64,000 nt of DNA from an uncultured Dehalococcoidia bacterium (GTDB lineage: Bacteria > Chloroflexota > Dehalococcoidia > Lucifugimonadales > UBA3495): assembly GCA_958296445.1 (NCBI GenBank), contig OY282565.1:310001-374000 (forward strand). Direction: 5' to 3'. This document shows, in pieces, positions 23,975 to 31,958 of this stretch. The translations under genes were made by a program, and so were the position numbers. Each line of letters opens with the position of its first letter. Positions within the stretch are counted from its first letter, which is position 1. A model generated the notes under the pieces. It worked only from the letters and a program-made list of their open reading frames with translations. It had not been told where the DNA came from and searched no databases.

Positions 23975-24987
23975 CGACTGCGAATGCGATTGTCCCCGAA
24001 TCCGGCGCCCCCGCCAGTGGCGGCAACGCGCTGCTGGAAGCCGTGGGGCTGAAAAAATACTTTCCGGTCACCAAAGGGCTGCTCATCAGCAAAACCACCG
24101 GCCACATCAAGGCAGTGGACGGCGTGTCTTTCGAGTTGCGCCCCGGCGAAACTCTGGGCATCGTCGGCGAATCGGGCTGCGGCAAAAGCACCACCGCCAA
24201 AATGATGCTGATGCTGGAAGATCCCACCGAGGGCTTCATCCGCTTCGAGGGATCGGAGATACGCGCCACCGACGCGGCCACCCGCCGGGAATACCGGCGG
24301 TCGGTGCAGGCCGTGTTCCAAGACCCGTGGAGTTCCCTCAACCCCCGGATGCGGGTAAAAGACCTCATCGCCGAGCCTATGGTCATCAACTGGGAAATCA
24401 GCCGCTCCGAAATTCAGGAGCGGGTGCTGAAACTGCTCAACGACGTCGGCCTAAGCGCCTATCACGCCAACCTCTACCCCCACGAATTTTCCGGCGGCCA
24501 GCGCCAGCGCCTCGCCATTGCCCGCGCCCTGTCCCTCAACCCCAAAGTCATCGTGCTGGACGAGCCGGTTTCCGCGCTGGACGTATCCATCCGCGCCCAG
24601 ATAATGAACCTGCTGAAAGACTTGCAGGCGGAATACAACGTCAGCTATATGCTCATCGCCCACCACTTGGCGACGGTGCGCTATATGTGCACTTGGGTGG
24701 CGGTGATGTACTTGGGGCGCATCGTCGAGCTGTCGCCGGTGAAAGACCTGTTCGCCAACCCGTCCCACCCCTACACCAAAGCGCTTATGTCCGCCGCCCT
24801 GCCGTCCCACCCCGACACGGTGCAGGAAGAGATGATACTCACCGGCGAAGTGCCGTCGCCCCTCAACCCGCCGCCGGGCTGCCACTTCCATACCCGTTGC
24901 CCCTTCGCTATGGACCACTGCGGCGTAGACGAGCCGCAGGTAAAGGAAGTCGGCCCTGGCCACACCGTATCCTGCCACCTGTTCTAA
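23971..24987 (+). CDS. Oligopeptide ABC transporter ATPase, DppF-like
   Basis: A 338-residue partner ATPase with Walker A GESGCGKST, Q-loop FQDPWSSLNPRM, signature FSGGQRQRL, Walker B VIVLDEPVSALD, and the C-terminal PPGCHFHTRCPFAMDHC Cys segment. ATG 23971 overlaps the stop of the preceding gene (ATGA), so the two ATPases are translationally coupled. An upstream frame to 23902 exists but overlaps the neighbour heavily. With the binding protein, two permeases and DppD-like ATPase it makes a complete importer. Confidence 0.93.
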   Translation: MTTANAIVPESGAPASGGNALLEAVGLKKYFPVTKGLLISKTTGHIKAVDGVSFELRPGETLGIVGESGCGKSTTAKMMLMLEDPTEGFIRFEGSEIRATDAATRREYRRSVQAVFQDPWSSLNPRMRVKDLIAEPMVINWEISRSEIQERVLKLLNDVGLSAYHANLYPHEFSGGQRQRLAIARALSLNPKVIVLDEPVSALDVSIRAQIMNLLKDLQAEYNVSYMLIAHHLATVRYMCTWVAVMYLGRIVELSPVKDLFANPSHPYTKALMSAALPSHPDTVQEEMILTGEVPSPLNPPPGCHFHTRCPFAMDHCGVDEPQVKEVGPGHTVSCHLF

Positions 24988-25038
24988 AACGGGATGGTAG
25001 CCCTAAAACGGGATATTAGCGAGGCAGGAGCTTTCGAT

Positions 25039-25428
25039 ATGCTGGAAGCGGTCAGAATCAGTGACATAATGGCCGACGCCCGGTTGATGCAGCAAGAGGC
25101 TGTCCGGCTACTGGAACAGGGCGACATCCGCGACGCCGCCGAAAAAGCGTGGTGCGCCACCCTGCGGGCCACCAACGCCCTGATTCTGGCCCGAACCGGA
25201 GAGGAACCCCAAAGAACCCCGGCAACCGCCCGAATGTTGGACGACCTAGCGTCCGAGGACGTGCGGGCAAGAAGTCTGGTAGGCCGCTACTATTCCCGCC
25301 AAACCGGCCTGCACGGCGACTGCTTCTATCTGGGGCTGCCCCCCACCGTCCACACGGAACGCCGTATACGCCAAACCGCCGACTACATCCAAGACGCCGA
25401 AACCCTCGCCGCAATGGAACCGCAGTGA
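25039..25428 (+). CDS. HEPN/PaREP1-like small protein (paralogue 3)
   Basis: A 129-residue third member of the family seen at 473-853 and 854-1252. It shares QGDIRDAAEKAWCATLRATNALILARTGEEP, a central FY-G-C motif (LHGDCFYLG), and a C-terminal RQTADYIQDAETLA. ATG 25039 has GGCAGGAG upstream. It is a single gene just downstream of the transporter operon, and its end nearly touches the endonuclease III gene (65 bp). No recognised nucleotidyltransferase or toxin partner is next to any of the three copies. Confidence 0.62.
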   Translation: MLEAVRISDIMADARLMQQEAVRLLEQGDIRDAAEKAWCATLRATNALILARTGEEPQRTPATARMLDDLASEDVRARSLVGRYYSRQTGLHGDCFYLGLPPTVHTERRIRQTADYIQDAETLAAMEPQ

Positions 25429-25493
25429 CCACCGACGCCCCGCCATTCCCGCCGAACCTTGAGAGGCCGCCCCGCCAATGCTAGAATCTGCGT

Positions 25494-26279
25494 ATGGTGG
25501 ATAAGCAGGTCAAGCGCCGCAGCCCCACAATGTCGGCGGCCCGCATCGCCCAGGCCGTCGAGCTGATGGCGCGGGAGTACGGCCCTTTCGAGTCGGAGCG
25601 GCGGTTGCCCCCGGCCGATGAGATGGTGTTTACCATCCTTTCGCAGCATACGTCCGACATCAACTCCGGCCGCGCCTACGCCCGGCTGATGGAGCGATTC
25701 GGCACGCTGGAAGCGGTGGCGCAGGCCGACGTGTCCGCCATCGAAACGGCCATCGCCCCCGGCGGGCTGGCTAAGGTGAAGGCCCCGCGCATCAAGGAAG
25801 TGCTGGGCAAGGTGCTGGAGCTCAACAGCGGCTCGCTGGACTTGTCCTTTCTGGCGGAAATGCCGCTGGCTAAAGCCAAAGCCTGGCTGCGCCAACTGCC
25901 GGGCATCGGCCCCAAGTCGGCGGGCATAATCCTAAACTTCTCCCTAGGTATGCCGGCAATGGCGATAGACACCCACATTTTCCGGGTGTGCCAGAGGCTC
26001 CGCGCCATTGACGCCAAAACCGGCGCCGACAAAGCCCACGACATTATGGAAGCCAAAGTGCCGCCCGGAGAAGTATTCAACTTCCACGTGGCCTTTATCA
26101 ACCACGGGCGGCGGGTCTGCCGGGCGCAGCGGCCCTTATGCGGCCAGTGCGTAGTTGGCAACCTATGCCCGTCGCGCAAGCAGTTTATGGCGAAAATCGG
26201 AACCAAAGCCGGGGCCGGGGAAAAGACGCCCCGACGCGGCCCCGGCCCGATACCCCATATTCCCCCGGAGCAGGCATAA
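25494..26279 (+). CDS. nth: Endonuclease III-family DNA glycosylase/AP lyase
   Basis: A 261-residue HhH-GPD glycosylase. It has the helix-hairpin-helix LPGIGPKSAGIIL with the catalytic Lys141, the catalytic Asp159 in AIDTHIFRVCQRL, and a [4Fe-4S] loop with Cys209, 216, 219 and 225 in exact C-x6-C-x2-C-x5-C spacing. It would remove oxidised pyrimidines and nick abasic sites. The C-terminal ~35 residues are Lys/Arg/Pro-rich (KAGAGEKTPRRGPGP) and extra compared with E. coli Nth (211 aa). Start could be ATG 25494 or GTG 25497. Confidence 0.9.
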   Translation: MVDKQVKRRSPTMSAARIAQAVELMAREYGPFESERRLPPADEMVFTILSQHTSDINSGRAYARLMERFGTLEAVAQADVSAIETAIAPGGLAKVKAPRIKEVLGKVLELNSGSLDLSFLAEMPLAKAKAWLRQLPGIGPKSAGIILNFSLGMPAMAIDTHIFRVCQRLRAIDAKTGADKAHDIMEAKVPPGEVFNFHVAFINHGRRVCRAQRPLCGQCVVGNLCPSRKQFMAKIGTKAGAGEKTPRRGPGPIPHIPPEQA

Positions 26280-26390
26280 AGCACGCAGGTTAGCGGGCGG
26301 AAATAACGGCGCAGGATGCGAAAACGGCGGCGTTAGCAACGCCCGCTGAGAACATAATCAGGCAGGCCAGCGGCTAAGGAGGGCCAGAAA

Positions 26391-27422
26391 GTGAAGGTAG
26401 GAATCATCAACGTTACGGGATACTCCGGCTCCGAGTTGGCCCGCATCCTGCGCCGCCATCCCGAAGTGAAAATCGCGTCGGTAACCGGACGGAGCGCCGC
26501 CGGGCAGCGGCTGGGCGAAGTGTTCCCCCATCTGGACAGCCTTGGCCTGACCATCGAGCCGGAACTGAGCGGCAGCCTTGACTTAGTGTTTTCGGCCCTG
26601 CCCCACAAGGCCAGTGCCGAAGCCTGCATCCCGGCGTTGCATCAGGGCGTCAAGGTCGTGGACATCAGCGCCGATTTCCGCCTAAAGCAGGCCGATGAGT
26701 ACGAAGAATGGTACGGCGTGGCGCATCAGGAACCGTCCCTGCTGGAGGAAGCGGTCTACGGGCTGACCGAGCTGCACCGCGACGAAATCCGCGCCGCCCG
26801 TCTGGTAGCCAACCCCGGCTGCTACCCCACCAGCGCCATCCTGGCCCTAGCCCCGGCGGTGGCCGCCGACATCATCGGGCCGGACATCATCGTAAGCAGC
26901 CTGTCCGGCGTATCCGGCGGCGGGCGAAGCCTCACGATGTCCAATCACTTCTCGGAAGTGAACGAAAACGCCTTCGCCTACGCAGTGAACGGACACCGCC
27001 ACCTGCCGGAAATTGTCCAGGAACTGAACCCTCTGGCCGCCCAGCCGGTCAAGCTAACCTTTCAAACCCATCTGATTCCGATGACGCGGGGCATCCTGAG
27101 CACCTGCTACGCCCCCTTCTCCAACCCCGGCGACTGGATGGGCGACGAAGGCAAGCAACGGCTTGCCGACATCTACCGCGATTATTACTCCGGCCATCCC
27201 TTCGTGCGGATTGCCCCCGCGCCGCCCCAGACCAAGCACACCCTAGGCAACAATATGTGCCTGCTGCACCCGGTCATAGACCACCGCACCGGCCGCCTAA
27301 CCGTCATAAGCTGCCTAGACAACCTAGTCAAAGGCGCCGCCGGCCAGGCCGTGCAGAATATGAACCTGATGGCCGGCTTCCCCGAGGACACATCCCTAGA
27401 CGAACTGGCGGTATACCCGTAG
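26391..27422 (+). CDS. argC: N-acetyl-gamma-glutamyl-phosphate reductase
   Basis: A 343-residue ArgC. It has an NVTGYSGSELARIL nucleotide-binding N-terminus, DISADFRLKQ, the catalytic Cys144 in NPGCYPTSAI, SGVSGGGRS and HRHLPEI. It reduces N-acetyl-glutamyl-5-phosphate with NADPH to the semialdehyde in arginine biosynthesis. The start is GTG 26391 behind AAGGAGGG. It stands alone, without argJ/argB next door, and its 3' end is followed after 41 bp by tRNA-Glu. Confidence 0.94.
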   Translation: MKVGIINVTGYSGSELARILRRHPEVKIASVTGRSAAGQRLGEVFPHLDSLGLTIEPELSGSLDLVFSALPHKASAEACIPALHQGVKVVDISADFRLKQADEYEEWYGVAHQEPSLLEEAVYGLTELHRDEIRAARLVANPGCYPTSAILALAPAVAADIIGPDIIVSSLSGVSGGGRSLTMSNHFSEVNENAFAYAVNGHRHLPEIVQELNPLAAQPVKLTFQTHLIPMTRGILSTCYAPFSNPGDWMGDEGKQRLADIYRDYYSGHPFVRIAPAPPQTKHTLGNNMCLLHPVIDHRTGRLTVISCLDNLVKGAAGQAVQNMNLMAGFPEDTSLDELAVYP

Positions 27423-27463
27423 CGCACAACGAAAAGGTGTGGTATCCTAATCAGGTACAGCGT

Positions 27464-27541
27464 GCCCCGGTCGTCTAGCCAGGTCAGGATGCCACCCTTT
27501 CAAGGTGGAGATCAGGGGATCGAAGCCCCTCCGGGGTACCA
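27464..27541 (+). tRNA. tRNA-Glu (anticodon TTC)
   Basis: A 78-nt cloverleaf. Acceptor stem GCCCCGG pairs with CCGGGGT (G-U at the end), the anticodon arm is CCACC-CTTTCAA-GGTGG with anticodon TTC, and the T arm is AGGGG-ATCGAAG-CCCCT. The 3' CCA is encoded (27539-27541). It lies just after argC and just before a terminator. Confidence 0.96.
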
Positions 27542-27561
27542 ACATTGCTAAACGTGCAAAT

Positions 27562-27592
27562 CCCGCGGTGCTTTCGCCGCGGGTTTCTGTTT
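27562..27592 (+). terminator. Intrinsic terminator after tRNA-Glu
   Basis: CCCGCGG (27562-27568) and CCGCGGG (27577-27583) form a 7-bp stem with an 8-nt loop, followed by TTTCTGTTT. It ends the argC/tRNA-Glu unit and separates it from the leftward Fic gene. Confidence 0.85.
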
Positions 27593-27613
27593 ATCCAACC
27601 TAGGAATGCGCCA

Positions 27614-28744
27614 TCAGGCGGTGAACCGGGTCATTAGCCCCAGATTGGCGTGGATTTCGTCGCCATCCGCGATTATCAGATTTTCACGCTTCAGGGCGTT
27701 TATGTCGCGGGTAAGCGTGCGGGTGGTGACGTTCCGGTACAGGTGCGACAGAGTATGACGGCCAGAGCGGAGTTCTCTCAGCGATACGGAGCCGTTGGAC
27801 AGGCCAATCAGGAAACTTAGCTGCCGCTGCCCCGCCGGGGTTCCCAGCCTGAAGGAGTCTGCCAGTGATTCCCGGGCGTAATCCCGGAACGCGATTATTC
27901 GGACTTCCCCCAGCACTTCTGTGTGAACCTGCTCCAATTCATCAACCAAGCCTTGTAAAGCAAAGGCCACAAAGGGGGTGAGATTGAAAATGCCTTGCTC
28001 TCTGACCCGGTTCAGGTTAGTGATATATTCGGAGCGGTTTTGATAATAATAGTTGGATAAAGAGTAATAGCCGCGGACGTTTACGCCGGCCTTGTAAAGC
28101 AGAAAGCTCTCTACAGCCCTGGATGTGCGCCCATTGCCGTCGCCAAAGGGATGGATACTCACCACGTAGAAATGGGCTGCGATTGCCCGTAATACCGGAT
28201 CCCAGTGCGTCGGCAGCCCGGTATTGAACCAGCGGATAAATTCGGTCGTCAACCGCCGGACTTCTTCCCCGATAGAGGGCGGGCGGTAGCTGCCCACCGT
28301 TACCGAATGATTGCGATACCGGCCCGGTACGTTGTGCAGATAATTGATTCCTTGCGTCAATATCCGGTGAAATTCCAATATCAGCTCTTCCGTAACCGGC
28401 GCGGCCGGGTTATGCTCCAAGAATTCCCCTACGTACCGCATCAATGCTTCGGCGTTTCGGACTTCCTGTTCTTCCCGCTCCCGTCCGGGGCCAAGAGGAG
28501 CATCACCGGGGGGCGATTCAACTACCAAATCAACTTCTTCTTCAGAAAGCTCAGTGCCTTCGATGCCGGTAGTGCCGCGGACAGCCCGCAGGATGTTGAG
28601 CCGGTCAAGCCGCTGCTGAACGCGGGGCGGGATGGGAATGCCCCGAATCACTCTGGCAAAGGCGTGTACCTGCGCCACATTTTCCAGAATCCGAGGGTGC
28701 GCCGCATTCAGAGCAGGCTCAAAATATGATTCCCTGCTAGTCAA
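27614..28744 (-). CDS. Fic-domain AMP-transferase with C-terminal winged helix
   Basis: A 376-residue Fic protein. The catalytic motif is HPFGDGNGRTSR (His198, Asn204, Arg206), complete. The N-terminal part has TTGIEG (residues 58-63), matching the inhibitory S/T-x3-E-G/N helix, so it is a class II Fic protein that inhibits itself. The flap region is GRYRNHSVTVG. The last ~60 residues (SLRELRSGRHTLSHLYRNVTTRTLTRDINALKRENLI) look like a winged helix, as in the Fic/DUF4172 and AAA-linked regulators. It would transfer AMP to a hydroxyl side chain of a target protein. The start is TTG 28744 after AGGGGA. Confidence 0.92.
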   Translation of the reverse strand: MTSRESYFEPALNAAHPRILENVAQVHAFARVIRGIPIPPRVQQRLDRLNILRAVRGTTGIEGTELSEEEVDLVVESPPGDAPLGPGREREEQEVRNAEALMRYVGEFLEHNPAAPVTEELILEFHRILTQGINYLHNVPGRYRNHSVTVGSYRPPSIGEEVRRLTTEFIRWFNTGLPTHWDPVLRAIAAHFYVVSIHPFGDGNGRTSRAVESFLLYKAGVNVRGYYSLSNYYYQNRSEYITNLNRVREQGIFNLTPFVAFALQGLVDELEQVHTEVLGEVRIIAFRDYARESLADSFRLGTPAGQRQLSFLIGLSNGSVSLRELRSGRHTLSHLYRNVTTRTLTRDINALKRENLIIADGDEIHANLGLMTRFTA

Positions 28745-28819
28745 ATTATTCCCCTAAAACGCGACATTAGCCTAGTCAATGTCAAATTGTTATTCGTAGC
28801 TATATCATATCTGAAAAAA

Positions 28820-28846
28820 TTGGACACCTCAATGGTCAATGTCCAA
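28820..28846. promoter_or_regulatory. Inverted repeat in a divergent promoter region
   Basis: TTGGACA (28820-28826) and TGTCCAA (28840-28846) are exact inverted copies with a 13-bp spacer. GTCAATGTC also occurs twice (about 28776 and 28835). The site lies between the divergent Fic (-) and PNPOx-like (+) genes, in AT-rich DNA. It could be an operator, for example for the winged helix of the Fic protein; that is a guess. Confidence 0.4.
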
Positions 28847-28863
28847 CCAGGAGTCTTGCCGTT

Positions 28864-29325
28864 ATGCCCGCAACTTGGCAGCAGTTCGCCACTCAGTCCC
28901 CAGATCTCGCCGCCCGCGGCGCGGCGCAGTTCGCCCGCACCGGGCTGGCGCTGGTGGGGACGCTGCGGCGCGACGGCTGGCCGCGCATCTCGCCGGTGGA
29001 GCCGTTCATCGCCGACGGGCAGCTCTATCTGGGTATGATGTGGCGCTCTCGCAAGGCCCTCGACCTGCTGCGCAACCCGCGCTGCATGGTTCACAGCACA
29101 GTGTCCAACCGCGATGGCAGCGAAGGCGAGTTCAAGGTATACGGGCTTGCCGTCGAAGTAACGGATGTTAATGAGCGGGAACGGTTCGCCGACGTTGTAC
29201 ACGCCGCCATCGGCTACCGCCCCCAAGAACCGGAATTCCACTGTTTCGCCATCGCCATCGAAAGCGTCGCCTTTTCCCAATTGCGCGATGGGCAGTTTCA
29301 CCACCAAGTCTGGAGGGCGGATTAA
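28864..29325 (+). CDS. Pyridoxamine 5'-phosphate oxidase-like split-barrel flavoprotein
   Basis: A 153-residue split-barrel protein of the PNPOx-like family. It has ALVGTLRRDGWPRISPVEPFIADGQLYLGMM at the N-terminus, then SRKALDLLRNPRCMVHS, the usual strands of FMN- or F420-binding members. Many actinobacterial and Chloroflexota relatives bind F420 or haem and are not true PdxH. ATG 28864 has CCAGGAG upstream. With LLM-family proteins elsewhere in the window, an F420 or FMN role fits. Confidence 0.85.
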   Translation: MPATWQQFATQSPDLAARGAAQFARTGLALVGTLRRDGWPRISPVEPFIADGQLYLGMMWRSRKALDLLRNPRCMVHSTVSNRDGSEGEFKVYGLAVEVTDVNERERFADVVHAAIGYRPQEPEFHCFAIAIESVAFSQLRDGQFHHQVWRAD

Positions 29326-29330
29326 CCACA

Positions 29331-29398
29331 GAAAACACAGAGCGCACAGAGATTTTTAATTATTTCCCTCTGTGTTCTCTGTGCGCTCTGTGGTTAAT
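29331..29398. terminator. Long CACAGAG hairpin between converging genes
   Basis: TTAACCACAGA at the left faces TCTGTGGTTAA at the right exactly. The inner arms are built from ACACAGAG/CTCTGTGT words and pair in more than one register, with an AT-rich loop (TTTTTAATTATTT). Placed between two converging genes (28864-29325 + and 29404-30420 -), it probably works as a terminator on both strands. It is a member of the same repeat family as 20704-20751. Confidence 0.7.
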
Positions 29399-29403
29399 GC
29401 TTC

Positions 29404-30420
29404 CTAGTCGAACACGAACACGCACTTGCCCGTAGTCGCGCCGTCGAATGTCTGAAACGCTTCGATGGCGTCGTCCAGGCGATAGCGGTGGGTTATCAGC
29501 CGCTCCAGCGGGGCCCCGGTGTCCACGAAGAAGCGGGCAATTTCTATAAGTTCCGCCTTGCTGAACGTCCACGAGCCGAAAATGGTCAGCACCTTGAAAA
29601 TGACGTCGCGGTTGAAATCAATTTCCGCCGGGCCGCCGACGCCCACGTAGCAGGCGCGGGCGAAGGGGCGCAGGCAGGACAGGATTTGTTGCCGCGCCGT
29701 GGGGTTGCCCGAGGTTTCCAGTGCCGCGGTCGCGCCCAAGCCGCGAGTAAGGTCGCGGATGGCCTGCGCCGCGTCGGTGTCGGCGGCGTTGACCGTATGG
29801 TCGGCCCCCAGCTCCCGCGCCAGCCGCAGCCGCTCGTCAACCACGTCCACGGCAATCACGCGGGCCCCCATAGCCTTGGCCGACAGCGTGCCGCTCAGTC
29901 CCACCGGCCCTTGTCCGAACACCGCCACAATGTCCTTGCCGGAAACGCCCATCTTGTTCAGCCCGTTCCAGGCGGTGCCGGTGCCGCAGGAAATGGCCGC
30001 GCCCGCCTCAAAGGAAAGCTCCTCGGGCAAGTGGACTAAGGAGCGGGAAGGGCAAATCATATAGTCGGCGTTGGCCCCGTGGCCGGTGCCGCCGCCAAAG
30101 GTGACGTGGCCGCGAGGGCATAGCTGCTCGTAACCCATAGAGCAGATTTCGCAGACGCCGCAGCCCTCGTAGTGGTGGCACATCACCCGGTCGCCCAGCT
30201 TCAGGCCCGGCGGCGCTCCCGGCCCCAATTCCTCGATGACGCCGCAAGGTTCGTGGCCGGTAATCATCTCGGTGGGGCCCGCGTCGCGGTAGCGGTGCAG
30301 GTCGGTGCCGCACAGCCCGGAGGCGCGAATCCGCAGCACCGCCTCCCCCGGCCCGGCGTGGGGGTCGGGAAATTCCCCTATCTCCGCCTCCCGGTTTCCC
30401 CGGAATGTGACTCCGCGCAT
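29404..30420 (-). CDS. Zinc-dependent alcohol dehydrogenase (MDR family)
   Basis: A 338-residue medium-chain dehydrogenase. Catalytic zinc ligands are Cys37 (GLCGTD) and His56-Glu57 (GHEPCG). Structural zinc ligands are Cys87, 90, 93 and 101 (CGVCEICSMGYEQLC). The Rossmann motif is FGQGPVGLSGTLSAKAMG with Asp in VIAVDVVDER, indicating NAD. The overall pattern is closest to sorbitol/threonine-dehydrogenase-like enzymes acting on small polyols or alcohols. It is transcribed alone on the minus strand between two repeat hairpins. Confidence 0.9.
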   Translation of the reverse strand: MRGVTFRGNREAEIGEFPDPHAGPGEAVLRIRASGLCGTDLHRYRDAGPTEMITGHEPCGVIEELGPGAPPGLKLGDRVMCHHYEGCGVCEICSMGYEQLCPRGHVTFGGGTGHGANADYMICPSRSLVHLPEELSFEAGAAISCGTGTAWNGLNKMGVSGKDIVAVFGQGPVGLSGTLSAKAMGARVIAVDVVDERLRLARELGADHTVNAADTDAAQAIRDLTRGLGATAALETSGNPTARQQILSCLRPFARACYVGVGGPAEIDFNRDVIFKVLTIFGSWTFSKAELIEIARFFVDTGAPLERLITHRYRLDDAIEAFQTFDGATTGKCVFVFD

Positions 30421-30505
30421 AACTTTTCTCCCTATCGCAAGGAATAACCGGATGATACCAAAGGCAACCGAGCGGGGGAATCACCGCACAGCCTTTCGAT
30501 CCTTT

Positions 30506-30584
30506 GTCTGAATCAGGATTATGGGATTCGCCGGATGGGAAAAATCCTGAAAATTCCCAAAATCCGGTAAATTCTGATCCAGAC
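30506..30584. repeat. GTCTGAATCAGGATT palindromic repeat
   Basis: GTCTGAATCAGGATT at the left faces AATTCTGATCCAGAC at the right, with inner CCGGAT/ATCCGG arms and AAATCCTGAAAATTCC words in between. The same family is at 61612-61697 in a more perfect copy, and as half-units at about 1541, 1758 and 1954. It lies between divergent genes (29404-30420 - and 30684 +). Confidence 0.75.
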
Positions 30585-30683
30585 AATTACGCCAAGAACC
30601 GAAATCCCCTACGCAATGACCACGGGCCAGTGACGCCGCCGGGCTGAAGCCCTATAATGCCCAGTCATCGGAGGGCGCTGATT

Positions 30684-31286
30684 ATGACGATGCTGAAACC
30701 GCGCACCGGGATGCGGCTGACCGTCGAAGAGTTTTTCGACTTGCCCGAAACTTGGGACAAGCGGAAGATGGAGCTGGACGAGGGAGTGCTGTACATAATG
30801 GTTAAACCCAGGCTTGTTCACCAGTTTTTCCAAGCCCGGCTATCCAAGTATTTCGAGACCTACCTGGACGAATTCGACGAACCGCCGGCCGACGTATTCA
30901 CCGACGTTATCATCGCTCTGTCTCTGGAGCAGCGTATCCTGCTGGCCCCCGACTTGTCCATTGTTCTACGCGGCAGCGCAGCCATATCCGGCGACCGTAT
31001 GATTGAAGGCGCTCCCGACATCGTAGTCGAAATCCTGTCCTCTGACCGCCGCCGCGACCTAGTGCGCAAGCGGCAGCTATACGCCGAAGCCGGTGTGCCG
31101 GAATACTGGATTTTTGACCCCCGCGACGACACCGCCACGCTACTGGAACTGGCAAATGGCGAGTATGTCCAGCGTGCCGTATTGACCGCCGCCGACACGC
31201 TCACCACCCCCCGGCTGCCCGGCCTGGCTATACCTCTGGCCGACGTATTCAGCCACCGCCGCCGCCCGGCGGAGAACGATGGCTAA
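30684..31286 (+). CDS. Uma2-family PD-(D/E)XK nuclease-like protein
   Basis: A 200-residue Uma2 (DUF820) protein. It has an N-terminal LTVEEFFDLPETWDKRKMELDEG, then LAPDLSIV (Asp90), PDIVVEILSSDRRRDLVRKRQLY with Asp112, Glu116 and Lys129 as the PD-(D/E)XK core, and AGVPEYWIFDPRDDTATLLE. The fold is that of restriction-type nucleases, but the family is multiplied in Cyanobacteria and Chloroflexota with no known target. ATG 30684 follows GGAGGG. It is a single gene. Confidence 0.9.
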   Translation: MTMLKPRTGMRLTVEEFFDLPETWDKRKMELDEGVLYIMVKPRLVHQFFQARLSKYFETYLDEFDEPPADVFTDVIIALSLEQRILLAPDLSIVLRGSAAISGDRMIEGAPDIVVEILSSDRRRDLVRKRQLYAEAGVPEYWIFDPRDDTATLLELANGEYVQRAVLTAADTLTTPRLPGLAIPLADVFSHRRRPAENDG

Positions 31287-31424
31287 CCGGGTAGCCGCCG
31301 CAACCCCGATCCCGCTTTCAAGCTGCCTTTTTGCCGCCCTTTTTCCGCTGGTATGCCCGCGCCCTTTGGATGTATGATAGAAGCGTCTTGCCCCGCTCCA
31401 TAACCCCCCTTTGAGATTTGTTCT

Positions 31425-31958
31425 TTGGAACAGCCGCCCGGCCTAGTAGCCTTAGTATCCATAGATGAGCCTTACGCCGACGAAATAGACGCCGGGTGGA
31501 TGGAAGGCGTGGCGCGGGCGGCCTTGGCCGCGGCTGATGTGCCGGGACGCGCTGAGCTCAGCCTGCTCATCACTGGCGACGAAACGGTTCGCGCCCTGAA
31601 CGCGGAATACCGAGGGCTTGACGAAACCACCGACGTGCTTTCCTTTTCCTCCAGCCATCCGGGCCACTGGGAAGGCGACGGCGGCGGGCCGCCGGAGCAG
31701 CCGGGCGCCGTCGAGTTCGTCCTGCCGCCGGACGCGCCCCAACCGCTGGGGGAAATCATCGTTTCTTGGCCCCAGGCGCAGCGGCAGGCCCGGGAGCATA
31801 AAGTCAGCCCGGTGCGGGAACTGGCCCAGCTCGTAATTCACGGCGCGTTGCACTTGGTGGGATTCGACCACGTAGAGCCGGAAGAGGCCGCGCTGATGCA
31901 GGCGCGGGAACGCGAAGCACTAAAGTTGTTGCAGTTAACGGAGTTTCCGCCGCTATGA
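31425..31958 (+). CDS. ybeY: Endoribonuclease YbeY (rRNA maturation)
   Basis: A 177-residue YbeY. Zinc ligands are His139, His143 and His149 in HGALHLVGFDH, and LNAEYRGLDETTDVLSF is the other family motif. An insertion of about 25 residues (HPGHWEGDGGGPPEQPGAVEF) between this motif and LGEIIVS is longer than in most homologues. The start TTG 31425 has no strong ribosome-binding site (GAGATTTG). YbeY matures 16S rRNA 3' ends and checks 70S ribosomes. It overlaps dnaX by four bases (ATGA). Confidence 0.92.
   Translation: MEQPPGLVALVSIDEPYADEIDAGWMEGVARAALAAADVPGRAELSLLITGDETVRALNAEYRGLDETTDVLSFSSSHPGHWEGDGGGPPEQPGAVEFVLPPDAPQPLGEIIVSWPQAQRQAREHKVSPVRELAQLVIHGALHLVGFDHVEPEEAALMQAREREALKLLQLTEFPPL

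Noticed and set aside
27464..27592. Integration site (att) at tRNA-Glu, or at tRNA-Thr (47495-47569)
   Set aside because: No integrase gene and no repeated tRNA 3' end was found in the neighbourhood of either tRNA.
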